Origin: CAYXZQ01 sp963717515
GTDB lineage: Archaea; Nanobdellota; Nanobdellia; Woesearchaeales; DSVV01
Direction: 5' to 3'
NCBI GenBank assembly: GCA_963717515.1
Contig: OY970338.1
Span: 1,364,001-1,428,000, forward strand
Length of the DNA: 64,000 bases
Shown one piece after another: positions 32,890-43,356 of the stretch. The position numbers and the translations under genes are program-made. The notes under the pieces are model-generated. The model was not told where the DNA came from. It saw only the letters and a list, made by a program, of their open reading frames with translations, and searched no databases. The number at the start of each line of letters is the position of its first letter. The stretch's first letter is position 1.

Positions 32890-34149
32890 TCACTCATTCT
32901 TCTTCCAGATATTGTGCTGCCTCTTCATGAAGACCTCCGGAAGGCATATGATGTAGATGACCATTATGACCAGCCAGAACGGGAACATGAAGAACACTGC
33001 GAAAAGGTTCCAGATGTCAAGCCTCCTGTCGTACCTGAATATCGCGTAGAAATAGAGCGGATAGGAGAGCAGGCTCGACAAAATAGCCACAGCGCTGAGC
33101 ATGGTCAGGGGAGCCTGTCCGCTAAGTACAGTGAATGTCCATTTCAGAAACCCATAGAGGCTGAACCACTCAAAGAAGAACCTGGCAACCGCCATATTCC
33201 AGTATACCCCGTACGATACAAAATAAGTTATGTACCCGCTGATTATCTGATACAAGGTTATCGAGCCCATTATCACGGCCTGGACATACATGAACAAGAA
33301 CAGGGGAAGGGTGTAGATGTCGATGATCGTCTTGTTCAGTTTCAAGTGCCTTTTCAGGACATTGATCATGCCCCTTGCAAACCTTGTCCTCTGCCTGATT
33401 ATACCTTTGGGGTCATATGGCATGTTGGTCTCTGAGTACGCCTCCTCGCTGAATGTGACCCTGTATCCTTTCCTTATCAGCCTGATTGTCACGTCCACAT
33501 CCTCGGCAAAGCCCTCTGTGCTGAAGCCCCCTATCTCCTTGAGCTCCTTTGTCCTGTAGATGCTCAGGGGCCCGGGTGTCGTGATGTTGGCATTTACCTT
33601 TGAGAATATCGAGCGGGCAAGGGAATTGTACAGCTGCTCTATGTGGTACCACATGCATATCCATTTTTTCTTGTTCTTCACCCGCACTACGCAGGTACCT
33701 GCAGCTACATCCTTCTGTGAGAGCTCATTTGACAGCGCATCAAGCGACCCTTTTGATATGACGCTGTCGCCGTCCACTATCGCTATCAGCTCGCCCTTTG
33801 CCTTATTCAATGCCTTATTGATGGATGCTGACTTGCCGGAATGGGCTGTCCTGATTATTTCGACACCCTCTCTTTTGAAGCTCCGGGCGATGTCATATGT
33901 CCTGTCGATGCTTCCGTCATCCACTACAATGACCTGCTTGCTGCCTTTGAATTCAGCATCCAGCACAGACCTGATGGCATCACCCAGGTACCTCTCTTCG
34001 TTATGAGAAGGTATTATGACAGTGATACTGTCAAATTCCCTCTCCTGCTTACCTTTTCTCCTCGGGAGGAAGAGGAGGAAATAATACGACAGTATCACCA
34101 GGAGAAAAATCACTGTGATGATTGTCGAGACAGAAGGAATTATGTCCAT
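32890..34149 (-). CDS. Membrane-embedded family 2 glycosyltransferase
   Basis: 419 residues: N-terminal membrane helix, GT-A catalytic domain with V-I-I-P-S-H-N-E-E (near 50), V-D-D-G-S, D-G-D-S near 125 and the processive-type Q-x-x-R-x-R near 250 (R-Q-R-T-R-F-A-R-G), then three or four C-terminal helices. This is the cellulose/hyaluronan-synthase-like layout, for glycan chain building at the inner membrane face. Paralogue of the gene at 34974-36209. Confidence 0.9.
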   Translation of the reverse strand: MDIIPSVSTIITVIFLLVILSYYFLLFLPRRKGKQEREFDSITVIIPSHNEERYLGDAIRSVLDAEFKGSKQVIVVDDGSIDRTYDIARSFKREGVEIIRTAHSGKSASINKALNKAKGELIAIVDGDSVISKGSLDALSNELSQKDVAAGTCVVRVKNKKKWICMWYHIEQLYNSLARSIFSKVNANITTPGPLSIYRTKELKEIGGFSTEGFAEDVDVTIRLIRKGYRVTFSEEAYSETNMPYDPKGIIRQRTRFARGMINVLKRHLKLNKTIIDIYTLPLFLFMYVQAVIMGSITLYQIISGYITYFVSYGVYWNMAVARFFFEWFSLYGFLKWTFTVLSGQAPLTMLSAVAILSSLLSYPLYFYAIFRYDRRLDIWNLFAVFFMFPFWLVIMVIYIICLPEVFMKRQHNIWKKNE

Positions 34150-34248
34150 GGGTGCTGTTCATCTACTATTATTTTTAAATCTTCTGGTAGGCCCGCCATG
34201 CCCTGCGGCACTAATAAAGGAGAATGATCTATCCGGGAGACTTGCTTA

Positions 34249-34983
34249 TCACTGTGTGTTGAAGTATCTTCTGCATATGTCAAAGTCTGTCTGGTTGATG
34301 CATATCTTATCCATGATGAAGTTCTCGTCCTGAATCCCGCAGTAAGGTATCTCGTTAATGACAACGCAGGGGTATTTGTCGATCTTGTAGTATTCAGACA
34401 GTATGTTCAGGTTCGTGATGTTGGTATCCATGTCAAATGAGAAGATGGCCAGGTCCTTGTCGCCGTTCTCCTCATCGAATATATTTATATCAGTGAGGAT
34501 GAAGGACTGGTCATCGCATTTCCTGCAGTCGTTTGCATTCCTGTAGAAGAAGAGGACTGTCTGCTTGCTGATGTTGCATTTCGTCACCATGCTCCTCAGC
34601 AGGAGGAGGTAATATACCTCATTCTCATTGAAAATCTTCTTCTGGGTGAGGTAGTACTGGTCTGTCTGGAACTCTTCGCTCGCCTTCCTGTACTTGTCGA
34701 TCTTCTCCCCAAGATCCCAGATGTACTTGTCAAGCTCCTTAATCTTGCTCTCGAATGCAAGGCATGCCATCTGGTCGTCATAGGTGTCAGACATGAGATA
34801 CAATATCTGCATATTGTTGAAATCCTGGTACATCTGGTCGAACTGGTCATTGAGGGTATTCTCGCGCTTGTTGTTCATTATCGAGCCGATGAGATAGACT
34901 GATGCCAGCAGGAATATCGTTATGATCAGCGATGCGACTGCAATCACTTTTTTCCCGTCTCGTTTGCTTTTTTTTAACGCCAT
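34249..34983 (-). CDS. Membrane-anchored protein with thioredoxin-like C-terminal domain
   Basis: 244 residues: a membrane helix at residues 12-32, a coiled-coil-like helical region (about 40-140), then a thioredoxin-like fold with V-L-F-F-Y-R-N-A followed by C-R-K-C near residue 160 and a cis-Pro-like K-Y-P-C-V. The active site pair is C-x2-C but lacks the usual W before it. It starts inside the end of the upstream glycosyltransferase (10-bp overlap), so the two are coupled. Possible extracellular disulfide or redox partner in surface-glycan assembly; inferred. Confidence 0.7.
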   Translation of the reverse strand: MALKKSKRDGKKVIAVASLIITIFLLASVYLIGSIMNNKRENTLNDQFDQMYQDFNNMQILYLMSDTYDDQMACLAFESKIKELDKYIWDLGEKIDKYRKASEEFQTDQYYLTQKKIFNENEVYYLLLLRSMVTKCNISKQTVLFFYRNANDCRKCDDQSFILTDINIFDEENGDKDLAIFSFDMDTNITNLNILSEYYKIDKYPCVVINEIPYCGIQDENFIMDKICINQTDFDICRRYFNTQ

Positions 34984-36209
34984 CTTATCTTCTTCCTTCT
35001 AATCACTGCGAGGATTGCGCCGCCCCAGAATATCTGATACAGAAAGAAGAGGAACGGGTAGCCGAGGAGGCCCATCTTATTGTCCCTGTACCGTTTTTTT
35101 GTGAATTTGATTCCGAGAAGCATCAGAAGCACTGTTGCAGTTATCATGCTTATGCCAAGGAAATTGACCCTACCGTAGGCAAGGATGTCCCAGTCGAACC
35201 TGATATGCTGGAAAAAATTGAAATTAGTGTATCTGTAATAAAGGATGTTCTGGACAAGCTTCGACACAAGAAGGTATGTTGAGCTGAAGAACAGGGTCAG
35301 GCCAATCGCTATCAGGAACATGTTGAATGGCGTGAAATAGCCAAAGAGCTTGTACTTTTTCCTGAACATCATGTCCCTGTGCTGGATGAGGGATTGTATG
35401 GCACCTGAATACCAGCGCCTTCTCTGTACATATATGTCTTTGAATTTCATCGGCAGTGTGGTGTAGACCTTGGCTTCCATGCAGTTCTCTATCCTGTAGT
35501 TCCCCTTATGGAGCCTGTAAGCTATCTCATGGTCCTCAGTTACATTTTGAATGTCATAGCCGCCTATGGCTAAAAGCACGGACTTCCTGTACACAGAAAA
35601 CGGGCCGGGCGTGACAAAGACGCAGTCAAGGAATGAGAATATCTTGAGGAACAGCGAGAGTCCCAGGGCGAATTCAAGAGAAATTATCTTGTGCAGGAAG
35701 GTCTTTGGGTTGTTCACCTCTACACTCACTGTGACTGCACCTACCTTCTTGTCTGTGAAATAGGGAAGCACCTTCCTGATGATGTCCGGCTCGACCACTG
35801 AGTCAGCGTCCATGCTGGCGATGAGCTCTCCCCTTGCAAGACCTATGCCCTCGTTCAGGACCCCTGCCTTGCCCTTGTTTTCCTTGTTGTCTATGAACCT
35901 GAACCTATTATCTCCCTTGATGTTTCCTCTGACAATCCTTGAAGTATTGTCTGTGCTGCCGTCGTTCATTATGATGAATTCGACCCTGTCATAATCTATC
36001 TTTTTCACAGAACTTATTGTGTCAGCAATTCCATCCTCTTCATTGAATGCAGGGATCAGGAACGAGACAAGAGGCCTGTATGATTGGTCAGTTTTCTTAT
36101 CGTCAAATAGCCTGTTTTTGTAGGCGAAAAGCGACAGTGTGAAGAAGACGGTGTAATAAGTAGCGAAAAACCAGACAATATAAACGATCGCATTGTAAAT
36201 GGGATTCAT
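34974..36209 (-). CDS. Membrane-embedded family 2 glycosyltransferase
   Basis: 411 residues with the same layout as 32890-34149: N-terminal helix, V-S-F-L-I-P-A-F-N-E-E near residue 48, M-N-D-G-S, M-D-A-D-S near 130, Q-R-R-R-W near 260, and several C-terminal helices. A TATA-like AAATATTTAAAA lies near 36283-36295, and the leader carries a TTTAGAG/CTCTAAA hairpin (about 36226-36245). It heads the run 36209 to 32890. Confidence 0.9.
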   Translation of the reverse strand: MNPIYNAIVYIVWFFATYYTVFFTLSLFAYKNRLFDDKKTDQSYRPLVSFLIPAFNEEDGIADTISSVKKIDYDRVEFIIMNDGSTDNTSRIVRGNIKGDNRFRFIDNKENKGKAGVLNEGIGLARGELIASMDADSVVEPDIIRKVLPYFTDKKVGAVTVSVEVNNPKTFLHKIISLEFALGLSLFLKIFSFLDCVFVTPGPFSVYRKSVLLAIGGYDIQNVTEDHEIAYRLHKGNYRIENCMEAKVYTTLPMKFKDIYVQRRRWYSGAIQSLIQHRDMMFRKKYKLFGYFTPFNMFLIAIGLTLFFSSTYLLVSKLVQNILYYRYTNFNFFQHIRFDWDILAYGRVNFLGISMITATVLLMLLGIKFTKKRYRDNKMGLLGYPFLFFLYQIFWGGAILAVIRRKKIRWR

Positions 36210-36345
36210 TTTTGGGCCTTATCTTACATTAAATTTTTAGAGCCTTTCCTCTAAATATATCATATGGGATGTTCTGGGATCTTTTTAAATATTTCGATTT
36301 TTGTCCCTGTATTGTAAGTAAATTTCTAAAACAGGAGCAAGAACT

Positions 36346-37773
36346 CTAAACCAATCCGGACTCTGCCGTCTGCCTCCCTTTGTATCTCCATATCTCAATT
36401 CCCTTGTTTCTCCTGACCATCACAAAATCAGCGCTGTTCTGCATCAGGAACTGAAGGCCAATCCTGTTGTTCTCATCCTTCATGTCGGCCAATGTCTTGC
36501 TGTCGACAAATATGTAGGTAATCCTGTATTTCTCCAACAGTTGACGGGCTCTCTCTTCATTCCTGGTCCTTAAGAGCGCAAGCGTCTCATTGTATGCAAT
36601 GTAATCTGAATCAGGCCTGACAGCAGCCTTTCTCCCGGAAAAATACTCTATCCAGTACCCGTTCATGTAATCCGAAAGGACCACGTCCCCCTGCCTTGTA
36701 TTGTTCCCGAGCCAGGTGAGATTATCTATCGTGCTGAGGTTCGGCCCCATGAATGACAGCCGGTGCATGTAGGACACCGAAGAGAAGACTATGCCGAGGA
36801 TGAGTATCATCAATGTCAGGTTCCGGATGAGCCTCTGCTCCCATTTCATCCTGATTATGGCAATCAGGCCGAGAGCCGCATATAATGATAATATGATGTT
36901 CAATATTATCTTGAATTGGCTGTTGAGGAAATACGACGCGCTGAAAAGCAGAATGAGGATGATATACAGTGATGCGAAGATGTCTCTCTTTTTCCAGCTT
37001 TTGACAAGCCCTATTACAGCAAGCATCATTGTTATGAAGCTGAATCCAAGCACTGCCCCGAGACCGACGATATTGTCCTGGAGAATATTGGTATAGCCGA
37101 ATGAAGCCTGGTTCTGCATCCCATATACGCCGAAATAAACAAGGCATGCGCTTTCTGCAAATAGCAGCAGGATTGCCGCTGTGCACTGCCTGAGCCTGCT
37201 TCGGTCCCTCATCGAATAGAAGAATAAAAGGAGTATGGTCAGGACAGCGTGCTGGATCCCGAAGAATGGGATAAGGGCAAAGACAGGGATTGACAGCCAG
37301 GACAGCTTCCTGTTAAGCAGGAACCAGAAGCCTAAGAGGTTGAGCAGGATTATTATTGAGAAAGGGTTTGATACTGTGAATGAATACACATAAAGAGGAG
37401 AGATGACCCAGAAAAGCACGATGAGAGATGTCTGGTTCAGGGTGAAGCCGAGCCTTCTCAGAAGCAGGTAGAAGAACACAGTCGACAGGACCCCTGCGAT
37501 AAACGGTATGAGATTAGTTGCAGTGAGTATGCTAACATACCTTCCGGCAAATGCAAGAAGGTAATTGTAGGGATCGAAAGGGTACTCGTTTTTCGGGTAC
37601 AAGGTGCCCTGCATTATGTCTTCGGCTATCTTTGCATGGTAATAGGGGACCTCGCCAAGCATATAGTTGTGGAAATAGGCAAGCCTGATTATGTTCGGGA
37701 CCAGGAGGAATAAAACCCCGAACGCGATTACAACCGCGAATGCTCTTTTCTCAGTCAACATATTTTTCAGCAT
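36346..37773 (-). CDS. GT-C type membrane glycosyltransferase
   Basis: 475 residues, about 11-12 membrane helices, and a soluble C-terminal domain of about 110 residues containing W-L-G-N-N-T-R and a V-L-S-D-Y-M-N-G-Y segment. The N-terminal loop (Y-Y-H-A-K-I-A-E-D-I) is reminiscent of oligosaccharyltransferase AglB/STT3 and related enzymes, but the W-W-D-Y-G motif of true AglB is not seen. The start at 37773 overlaps the previous gene's end by 7 bp. Acts probably in lipid-linked glycan transfer outside the cell. Confidence 0.78.
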   Translation of the reverse strand: MLKNMLTEKRAFAVVIAFGVLFLLVPNIIRLAYFHNYMLGEVPYYHAKIAEDIMQGTLYPKNEYPFDPYNYLLAFAGRYVSILTATNLIPFIAGVLSTVFFYLLLRRLGFTLNQTSLIVLFWVISPLYVYSFTVSNPFSIIILLNLLGFWFLLNRKLSWLSIPVFALIPFFGIQHAVLTILLLFFYSMRDRSRLRQCTAAILLLFAESACLVYFGVYGMQNQASFGYTNILQDNIVGLGAVLGFSFITMMLAVIGLVKSWKKRDIFASLYIILILLFSASYFLNSQFKIILNIILSLYAALGLIAIIRMKWEQRLIRNLTLMILILGIVFSSVSYMHRLSFMGPNLSTIDNLTWLGNNTRQGDVVLSDYMNGYWIEYFSGRKAAVRPDSDYIAYNETLALLRTRNEERARQLLEKYRITYIFVDSKTLADMKDENNRIGLQFLMQNSADFVMVRRNKGIEIWRYKGRQTAESGLV

Positions 37774-39251
37774 TTTTTCTGGTAGACAGTGACATCGCTG
37801 CTTGAAAATATTATCGGGAAACAAGTGTCATCGACATAGCTAATCCTCGTGATATTATAGTATCTTTTCGCCTCATCTGTCAGGAGGATGTATCCTGCGT
37901 CATACTTGTCCATTATGTCGATGGGTGCAGACTGTATGGCAGAGGTGTAAATCGTCCTGACATCCTGCAGGCGCTCTTTGGCGTCAACAAGCAGGAAATT
38001 CGAGTCGATGATGTTTTTCCTGTCAGCCAGGTATGTAATCAGGTGGCCGTCAAAAACAGAGCCCACGACTGCCTCATCTGGATCAGAAATGTTCTGGAGG
38101 AACTTGAGCGCAAAGACCTTCCCGCCCGGATCGCTATCAATGATTTTCCTATCAGCATACCCGAGGGAGGGGATGAACGATGTCAGGACAAAGACTGCCA
38201 TCAGAAGCACCAGGAGGTGGTTTCTGTATCCTGCAAATTTTGTCCTTCCGAGATAATCCGTTGCATATGATATGAATTCGCCGACGAGTATCGTCAGGAT
38301 GACTCCGATGAACACCAGTCCAAGCCTGAGCTGGATGTATCTCAGGAGCAGGAGCGCAAGGATTATTATGAGCAGGCTGAGAGTAAGGTAGAACGGCTTT
38401 CTCTTTGTCCTGTAGATGTAATGATATGTGATGTAAATGCCCGCGAGAAGAGGTATGAGCCCTATCATGTTTATTGTATCGAGGATATTCACACCTGAAT
38501 AGAACTGGTTGATGACTTCAGAAGGGATATTCTGCCAGATGACGCCAAATCCTTGCATCAGAAGGGCCTCCCTGTAGAATATGGAATAGAACCATATCGC
38601 AAGGAACAGGGAAAATACTGTCAGCTCAATCTCAGTCCTGGTAGGCCTGAAGCCCTCAACCCATGAAAAAATGTAGTATAACAGGATTGTTAGGACAAAG
38701 ATGATCGAATAAGGGGACAGCAGGATGAACAAGGAAAGCGTTGTCAGATAATAGTATATGTATTTCTTTTTTCTGATCCGGAGCATGAAATAATAAAGCA
38801 GGAACATGAGCGGGATTATTAATGAGAATACTGTCGCGGAATTTATGGTCTCTGAGATATATATCGGGAGGAAGCCGCTTATGAATGCCGACAGTATCGC
38901 AATCCAGTCGTCTTTTGTCTGGAGCCTGACAATCAGGAAGACAATGATTACCAATGACGAAGCGAACACATTAGGCACAATCTTTGCTGCGTAGACAGTC
39001 CCCAGGAACAGGCTGAAGAATGCCAGTATGTAATGGAACAACGGGAGGAACACATAAGTCCTTCCACCGTATGACAGTGTATCCATGAAAAGCGGAAGGC
39101 CGGTCTGCCTGATGTGGTCGACCTGCCTGAGGACGAAATAAGCGTCGTCATCGCTGAAATTCGGAGTCATGAATGCATAGTACAGCCTGATTACTAGCGT
39201 CAGCAAAAATATCGTGCCCACTGCCAGCCAGGGCCAGTATTTCCTTTCCAT
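37767..39251 (-). CDS. GT-C type membrane glycosyltransferase
   Basis: 494 residues, about 11 membrane helices; first loop contains N-F-S-D-D-D-A-Y near residue 35 and P-L-F-H-Y near 75, resembling GT-C enzymes using polyprenyl-linked sugars. The C-terminal soluble part (about 390-494) matches the preceding family in layout, so the pair at 36346 and 37767 are probably paralogues working together. The ATG at 39251 is chosen because a TATATATAAAA element at about 39272-39282 lies some 26 nt upstream, giving a leaderless message. Confidence 0.8.
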   Translation of the reverse strand: MERKYWPWLAVGTIFLLTLVIRLYYAFMTPNFSDDDAYFVLRQVDHIRQTGLPLFMDTLSYGGRTYVFLPLFHYILAFFSLFLGTVYAAKIVPNVFASSLVIIVFLIVRLQTKDDWIAILSAFISGFLPIYISETINSATVFSLIIPLMFLLYYFMLRIRKKKYIYYYLTTLSLFILLSPYSIIFVLTILLYYIFSWVEGFRPTRTEIELTVFSLFLAIWFYSIFYREALLMQGFGVIWQNIPSEVINQFYSGVNILDTINMIGLIPLLAGIYITYHYIYRTKRKPFYLTLSLLIIILALLLLRYIQLRLGLVFIGVILTILVGEFISYATDYLGRTKFAGYRNHLLVLLMAVFVLTSFIPSLGYADRKIIDSDPGGKVFALKFLQNISDPDEAVVGSVFDGHLITYLADRKNIIDSNFLLVDAKERLQDVRTIYTSAIQSAPIDIMDKYDAGYILLTDEAKRYYNITRISYVDDTCFPIIFSSSDVTVYQKKC

Positions 39252-39353
39252 CGGGCAGGAGTTATCCTGAGTTTTATATATATTTTTGGATTGCCATGCA
39301 TAAAGAGCCGGTCTCTTAAAAACCAAAACAAATAAATACACTCTCTGCAATGG

Positions 39354-42300
39354 ATGGATAAAAAAGGGGTTTTGATGAAAAGAAGCCAGATAAGCGTATT
39401 CATAATCATCGGGCTGATACTTCTCTTAGTGGTTGCATTGTCCATATATGTGTACGACCTGGGGACAAACCAGGTCGAGCCGTATATCGACAATTCGCTG
39501 TTGATCAAGTCGACAACAGAGCCAGTGAAGAAATATGTCGAGAACTGCATCGACCAGGTCAGCCAGGAGCCAGTGAAGACGATAGGCAGGAACGGGGGCA
39601 CACTCAACCCTGCAAGCTTCAGGTGGTATGACAACCAGAAATACAATTATCTCTGCATGAATGAGCAGGGCGCCTGTGTCCCTACGCTCCTGCTGCGCCA
39701 GGACATGGAAAAAGAGCTCCAGGATGCAATCAGGGACAGCCTGTCAGGATGCATCGACCTCACTGTCTTTGAAAAGCAGGGGTTCGATGTCAAGACAGGG
39801 CCAATGGAGGTCAATGTGACGATTGGTCTTGAACATGTCAATGTCAGGGTGGACTATCCCATAGAGCTCATCAAGGAAGGTCTTGACCTGACTGTCAGCG
39901 AATTTTCAGATGACATCCCTGAGCCGCTCGGTATGCTGTATGACAAGGGTATCGAGATAGTAAATGATGAGAATTCCAGAGGGTATTTTGATCAGGTCGA
40001 CTACATGTACAACAACGGGGACATGATTGAGGTCGAGAAGCACAGGCCATATCCTGACATCATATATACACTGACAGATGGCGGGTATGTCTTTCGGTTC
40101 GCTCTGCAGGGGGATTCATCTTCATCCCAAGGCTACAGAAACTACCAGGCGCCGGATTACGGCTGTTGCTACAACCTATATGACAAGGACTGCTACAAGG
40201 GCGTCCCTGAATCAGAATGCAGGGACAGGCAGGGGGTCTATGATTTCAACCCAGGCTGCACTTGCCCAGAGACCGATGATACAATGGACACAACATGCGG
40301 CGGAAGGCCGTGCGGGGATTGTCTCCATACATATGACCCAGACACAGGAAATTATGACAACAAGCCGAGGAAGAGCGGGGAATCCTGGTGCGTATATGAC
40401 GGCATAGCTGGAAAAGGCTATGATTATGTCGGAACACGTCATTACATGCATTACTGCATCGACGGGGTGGAGTATGAAGAAGACTGCCGGGACTTCAGGG
40501 AGGAGTTATGCACTGAACAGACTGTTTACAAGGGTGACCAGCCCTTCAGCAAGGCGATATGCAGGGTCAACCGGTGGGAGGACTGCAATGACTGCACGAC
40601 AGAACAATGCTGCGAGGACACCCGATTCAGGGACTGCTCATGGAAAGACTGGCTAAACACAAACAGCAAGTGCGTCCCATATGTCCCTCCGGGTTTCAGG
40701 TTCTGGGAGGCAGGTTCAGATATCTGCTCGTTTGCCAGCCAGACAAAGGAATGCAGCGGACTTTCCTGTCCGAACATCTGGGTAGATGACACCGCTGTCT
40801 TCTGCTACATGCAGGGCGACTGCGGAAATTACAGGAACATTGCTGACAAGATAACATACAACGGGTTCTTCAACTCTGATTTCTTCGACAGGCCGAGAAG
40901 CTATGTCTATCTCGACAACGGGTTAAACAGGAAAGCCAATGACTACACAATAAACCTCGGCATAAACAATACAGAGAGGGAAGCGCTCTTCACGCCACCG
41001 ACAGTTGTCCAGGCGTATGACAATTTCATCCTGGTAATGACCACCGGCCTTGATTACATAGACAGGGTTTCCTCACTCTCGCCTTCTGATTTCCTCAACC
41101 CTTTCAAGTCGCCTGACATCACGATACTTGACGCCGCTGTCTGCGATGTCTGGCATGCGCCTTACGGGGCAGATGACTGCGCCAGCTGCTCAAATGACCC
41201 TATCCATCCTTGCACAGAATACATGTGCAGGAGCCTCGGCCAACACTGCATCTATGAGGAATCATACGGTGTAGGGTCATGCCATGCTGAGCAGTCTGAC
41301 GACAGGACCCCTCCTGAGATAATATTTGACAAATCTGCTGTAACAAAGGGATATGAGGCAGAAGAGGCTGAACTGAAGATAAGCCCCAAAATATACGATG
41401 GCTATGAGATAACTCCTGCAATTGAACCATACAGGATGATGTCGCTCAGGATAAACACGACTGAGGACACTGTCTGCAGGCTGAGATATCTTCCAAGGAT
41501 GGAATACATCCAGTCTCCTTCGTATTATTTCGGAGATTCTGCATTCTCCATGACCCACAACATATCACTGAGGATTCCAGGCAGGATAAAAGTGCCTGAG
41601 AAGCTCAAGGATTTCTTCAATATCACAAACCTTGGCGAACTCATGACAATGCTTGAAAGGCCGAAGGAGTTCCTGGACACATACAAGTCAAGGTACTCAG
41701 CCCAGATAAAGATGTATGACCTCATATCAGGCGGTGACATTGTAAGCCAGGTCGAGCCGTATGCTGACCTCGTCCTCAGGTTCATCAATGAGTTCTCTGA
41801 CCTGGTGCCGTTCTACAAGAACCTTTTCAGTACGATACTTGACAATTTCGACAAAGGGAACTATTATTTCTTTGTCGAGTGCACAGACCGGGCAGGAAAC
41901 ACGAATTCCCAGGAGATGTTCGTGAGGTTCAGCATCGAGGATTCCGGAAATGATACAAGGCCGCCTATTGTCCTGGGATTTTCCCCAGCCAATGGGACGA
42001 TGACAATCGATTCTGACAAGCAGGCTTTCTCGATGTACGTGAATGAGCCATCTGAATGCAGGTTTGACTACAAAGACAGGATATATGATGATATGAGGTT
42101 TGGAATGAAGTGCACAAGCTCAGGTCTGAACATGAACCCCCGGTTCGGCGGAAGCTATCTATGCACAGGGGATGTGAACATGACCCCAGAGACCGGGATA
42201 TTCATAAGGTGCAGGGACAATCCCCAGGAAAAGCATGAGTATCCACTCAATATCGCCTTGGGAGGGGAGCCAGGCGTGAGCGGTAACCTTGAATCAGAAT

Positions 42301-43211
42301 ACCTAAATGTGTCCGGCCAGGACATATATGCAGCTGCAAGGATGCTGTCCAGCTTTGTGGTTTTCAGCGTCGAGAACCGCTCTGCCAGGCTTCACCTGTA
42401 TATTGACGAGCATATGAACTGCAGCTATTCCTACAATGATATAAAGAGGCAGTTTTCTCCCTGCATGCTCAATCCAAAGCTTGAGCTCGGGCTATATGAA
42501 TGCACGCAGGACATCTATCTGACTGGAAATGAGACTGTGTTGAATAACGAGTCGTTTGTATTGGACCTTCATAGAGAAGCAGGAGATAATGACATGGCCG
42601 GCGTTGATGTCACAGGGAGCAAACTCCGGATAAATTATACAGGGCAGGAGAGTTTTGATGTATATTTGAACAGGTCTTCTGTGCAGCTGGAGCTTGGCCT
42701 TGATGATTCATACAATTGCCAGGACAGGAACATGGAAGATAACAGCACATTTGCCATGACCTGCTCTGGAAAGGGGAATGATACCATATGCTACACCCAG
42801 CTGCTCATGGGCAATGCTTATGAGATATCATGCAAAGAGGCTGCTGCGCCTGGTTTTGGTGTTGAGAACATCACAATAGAATGCAGGGTGCCTAATGACG
42901 CTCCAAGGAACACTGATGTCGAGAGCACCCAATATCTCATATACAGGTCCCCTGCGTTGGATATCGTCGGCAAGGGCCCTCAGTCTGAGGTTGATACCGA
43001 TAGCGCGACACTCTATGTTCAGACCAACAACCCGTCGCAGTGCGGATACTACAGGGATCTGGATCTTGGGTCAAGGCTGATGGACAGATTGAATTCAACT
43101 TACCACGAGGCTGTTGTTCATGTCGACAAAGGGAGTCAGAGATACTATTTCCAATGCAGGGACGATTACGGGAATGTCGTTAAGGATAATGTGGATTTCT
43201 TTGTTGTCTGA
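39354..43211 (+). CDS. Large Cys-rich surface protein with prepilin-like N-terminus
   Basis: 1285 residues. N terminus K-R-S-Q-I-S-V-F then a hydrophobic helix, a class III (prepilin-type) signal as in the protein at 9564; an N-terminal domain (about 50-200) with the same order of motifs as that protein (V-E-N-C near 63, F-E-K-Q-G-F-D-V). Then a Cys-rich segment (about 265-480) with many paired cysteines, a helical part (about 500-860) and repeated beta domains (860-1285) with R-P-P-I-V and E-C-R-F-D type Cys patterns. The start may be 39354 (leaderless, TATA near 39327) or the ATG at 39375 after a GGGG motif. Likely a cell-surface fibre or adhesin. Confidence 0.82.
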   Translation: MDKKGVLMKRSQISVFIIIGLILLLVVALSIYVYDLGTNQVEPYIDNSLLIKSTTEPVKKYVENCIDQVSQEPVKTIGRNGGTLNPASFRWYDNQKYNYLCMNEQGACVPTLLLRQDMEKELQDAIRDSLSGCIDLTVFEKQGFDVKTGPMEVNVTIGLEHVNVRVDYPIELIKEGLDLTVSEFSDDIPEPLGMLYDKGIEIVNDENSRGYFDQVDYMYNNGDMIEVEKHRPYPDIIYTLTDGGYVFRFALQGDSSSSQGYRNYQAPDYGCCYNLYDKDCYKGVPESECRDRQGVYDFNPGCTCPETDDTMDTTCGGRPCGDCLHTYDPDTGNYDNKPRKSGESWCVYDGIAGKGYDYVGTRHYMHYCIDGVEYEEDCRDFREELCTEQTVYKGDQPFSKAICRVNRWEDCNDCTTEQCCEDTRFRDCSWKDWLNTNSKCVPYVPPGFRFWEAGSDICSFASQTKECSGLSCPNIWVDDTAVFCYMQGDCGNYRNIADKITYNGFFNSDFFDRPRSYVYLDNGLNRKANDYTINLGINNTEREALFTPPTVVQAYDNFILVMTTGLDYIDRVSSLSPSDFLNPFKSPDITILDAAVCDVWHAPYGADDCASCSNDPIHPCTEYMCRSLGQHCIYEESYGVGSCHAEQSDDRTPPEIIFDKSAVTKGYEAEEAELKISPKIYDGYEITPAIEPYRMMSLRINTTEDTVCRLRYLPRMEYIQSPSYYFGDSAFSMTHNISLRIPGRIKVPEKLKDFFNITNLGELMTMLERPKEFLDTYKSRYSAQIKMYDLISGGDIVSQVEPYADLVLRFINEFSDLVPFYKNLFSTILDNFDKGNYYFFVECTDRAGNTNSQEMFVRFSIEDSGNDTRPPIVLGFSPANGTMTIDSDKQAFSMYVNEPSECRFDYKDRIYDDMRFGMKCTSSGLNMNPRFGGSYLCTGDVNMTPETGIFIRCRDNPQEKHEYPLNIALGGEPGVSGNLESEYLNVSGQDIYAAARMLSSFVVFSVENRSARLHLYIDEHMNCSYSYNDIKRQFSPCMLNPKLELGLYECTQDIYLTGNETVLNNESFVLDLHREAGDNDMAGVDVTGSKLRINYTGQESFDVYLNRSSVQLELGLDDSYNCQDRNMEDNSTFAMTCSGKGNDTICYTQLLMGNAYEISCKEAAAPGFGVENITIECRVPNDAPRNTDVESTQYLIYRSPALDIVGKGPQSEVDTDSATLYVQTNNPSQCGYYRDLDLGSRLMDRLNSTYHEAVVHVDKGSQRYYFQCRDDYGNVVKDNVDFFVV

Positions 43212-43322
43212 AGGGATTAAATAAAACCATAAGTAAATTATTTATACTCTTAATATGGTTGGAAGTTATTGGATTCAATAATCCTAAACATTTGAATAAG
43301 ATTAAGAAATATTGGATTGAAT

Positions 43323-43352
43323 AAATTTTAGAGGGAAAACCCCCTAAAATTT
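43323..43352. repeat. Perfect hairpin next to the tRNA-Met 3' end
   Basis: AAATTTTAG (43323-43331) pairs with CTAAAATTT (43344-43352), with GGG/CCC inside and an AAAA loop. It begins 4 nt after the tRNA 3' end on the minus strand and may act in termination or processing. Confidence 0.6.
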
Positions 43353-43356
43353 GAAG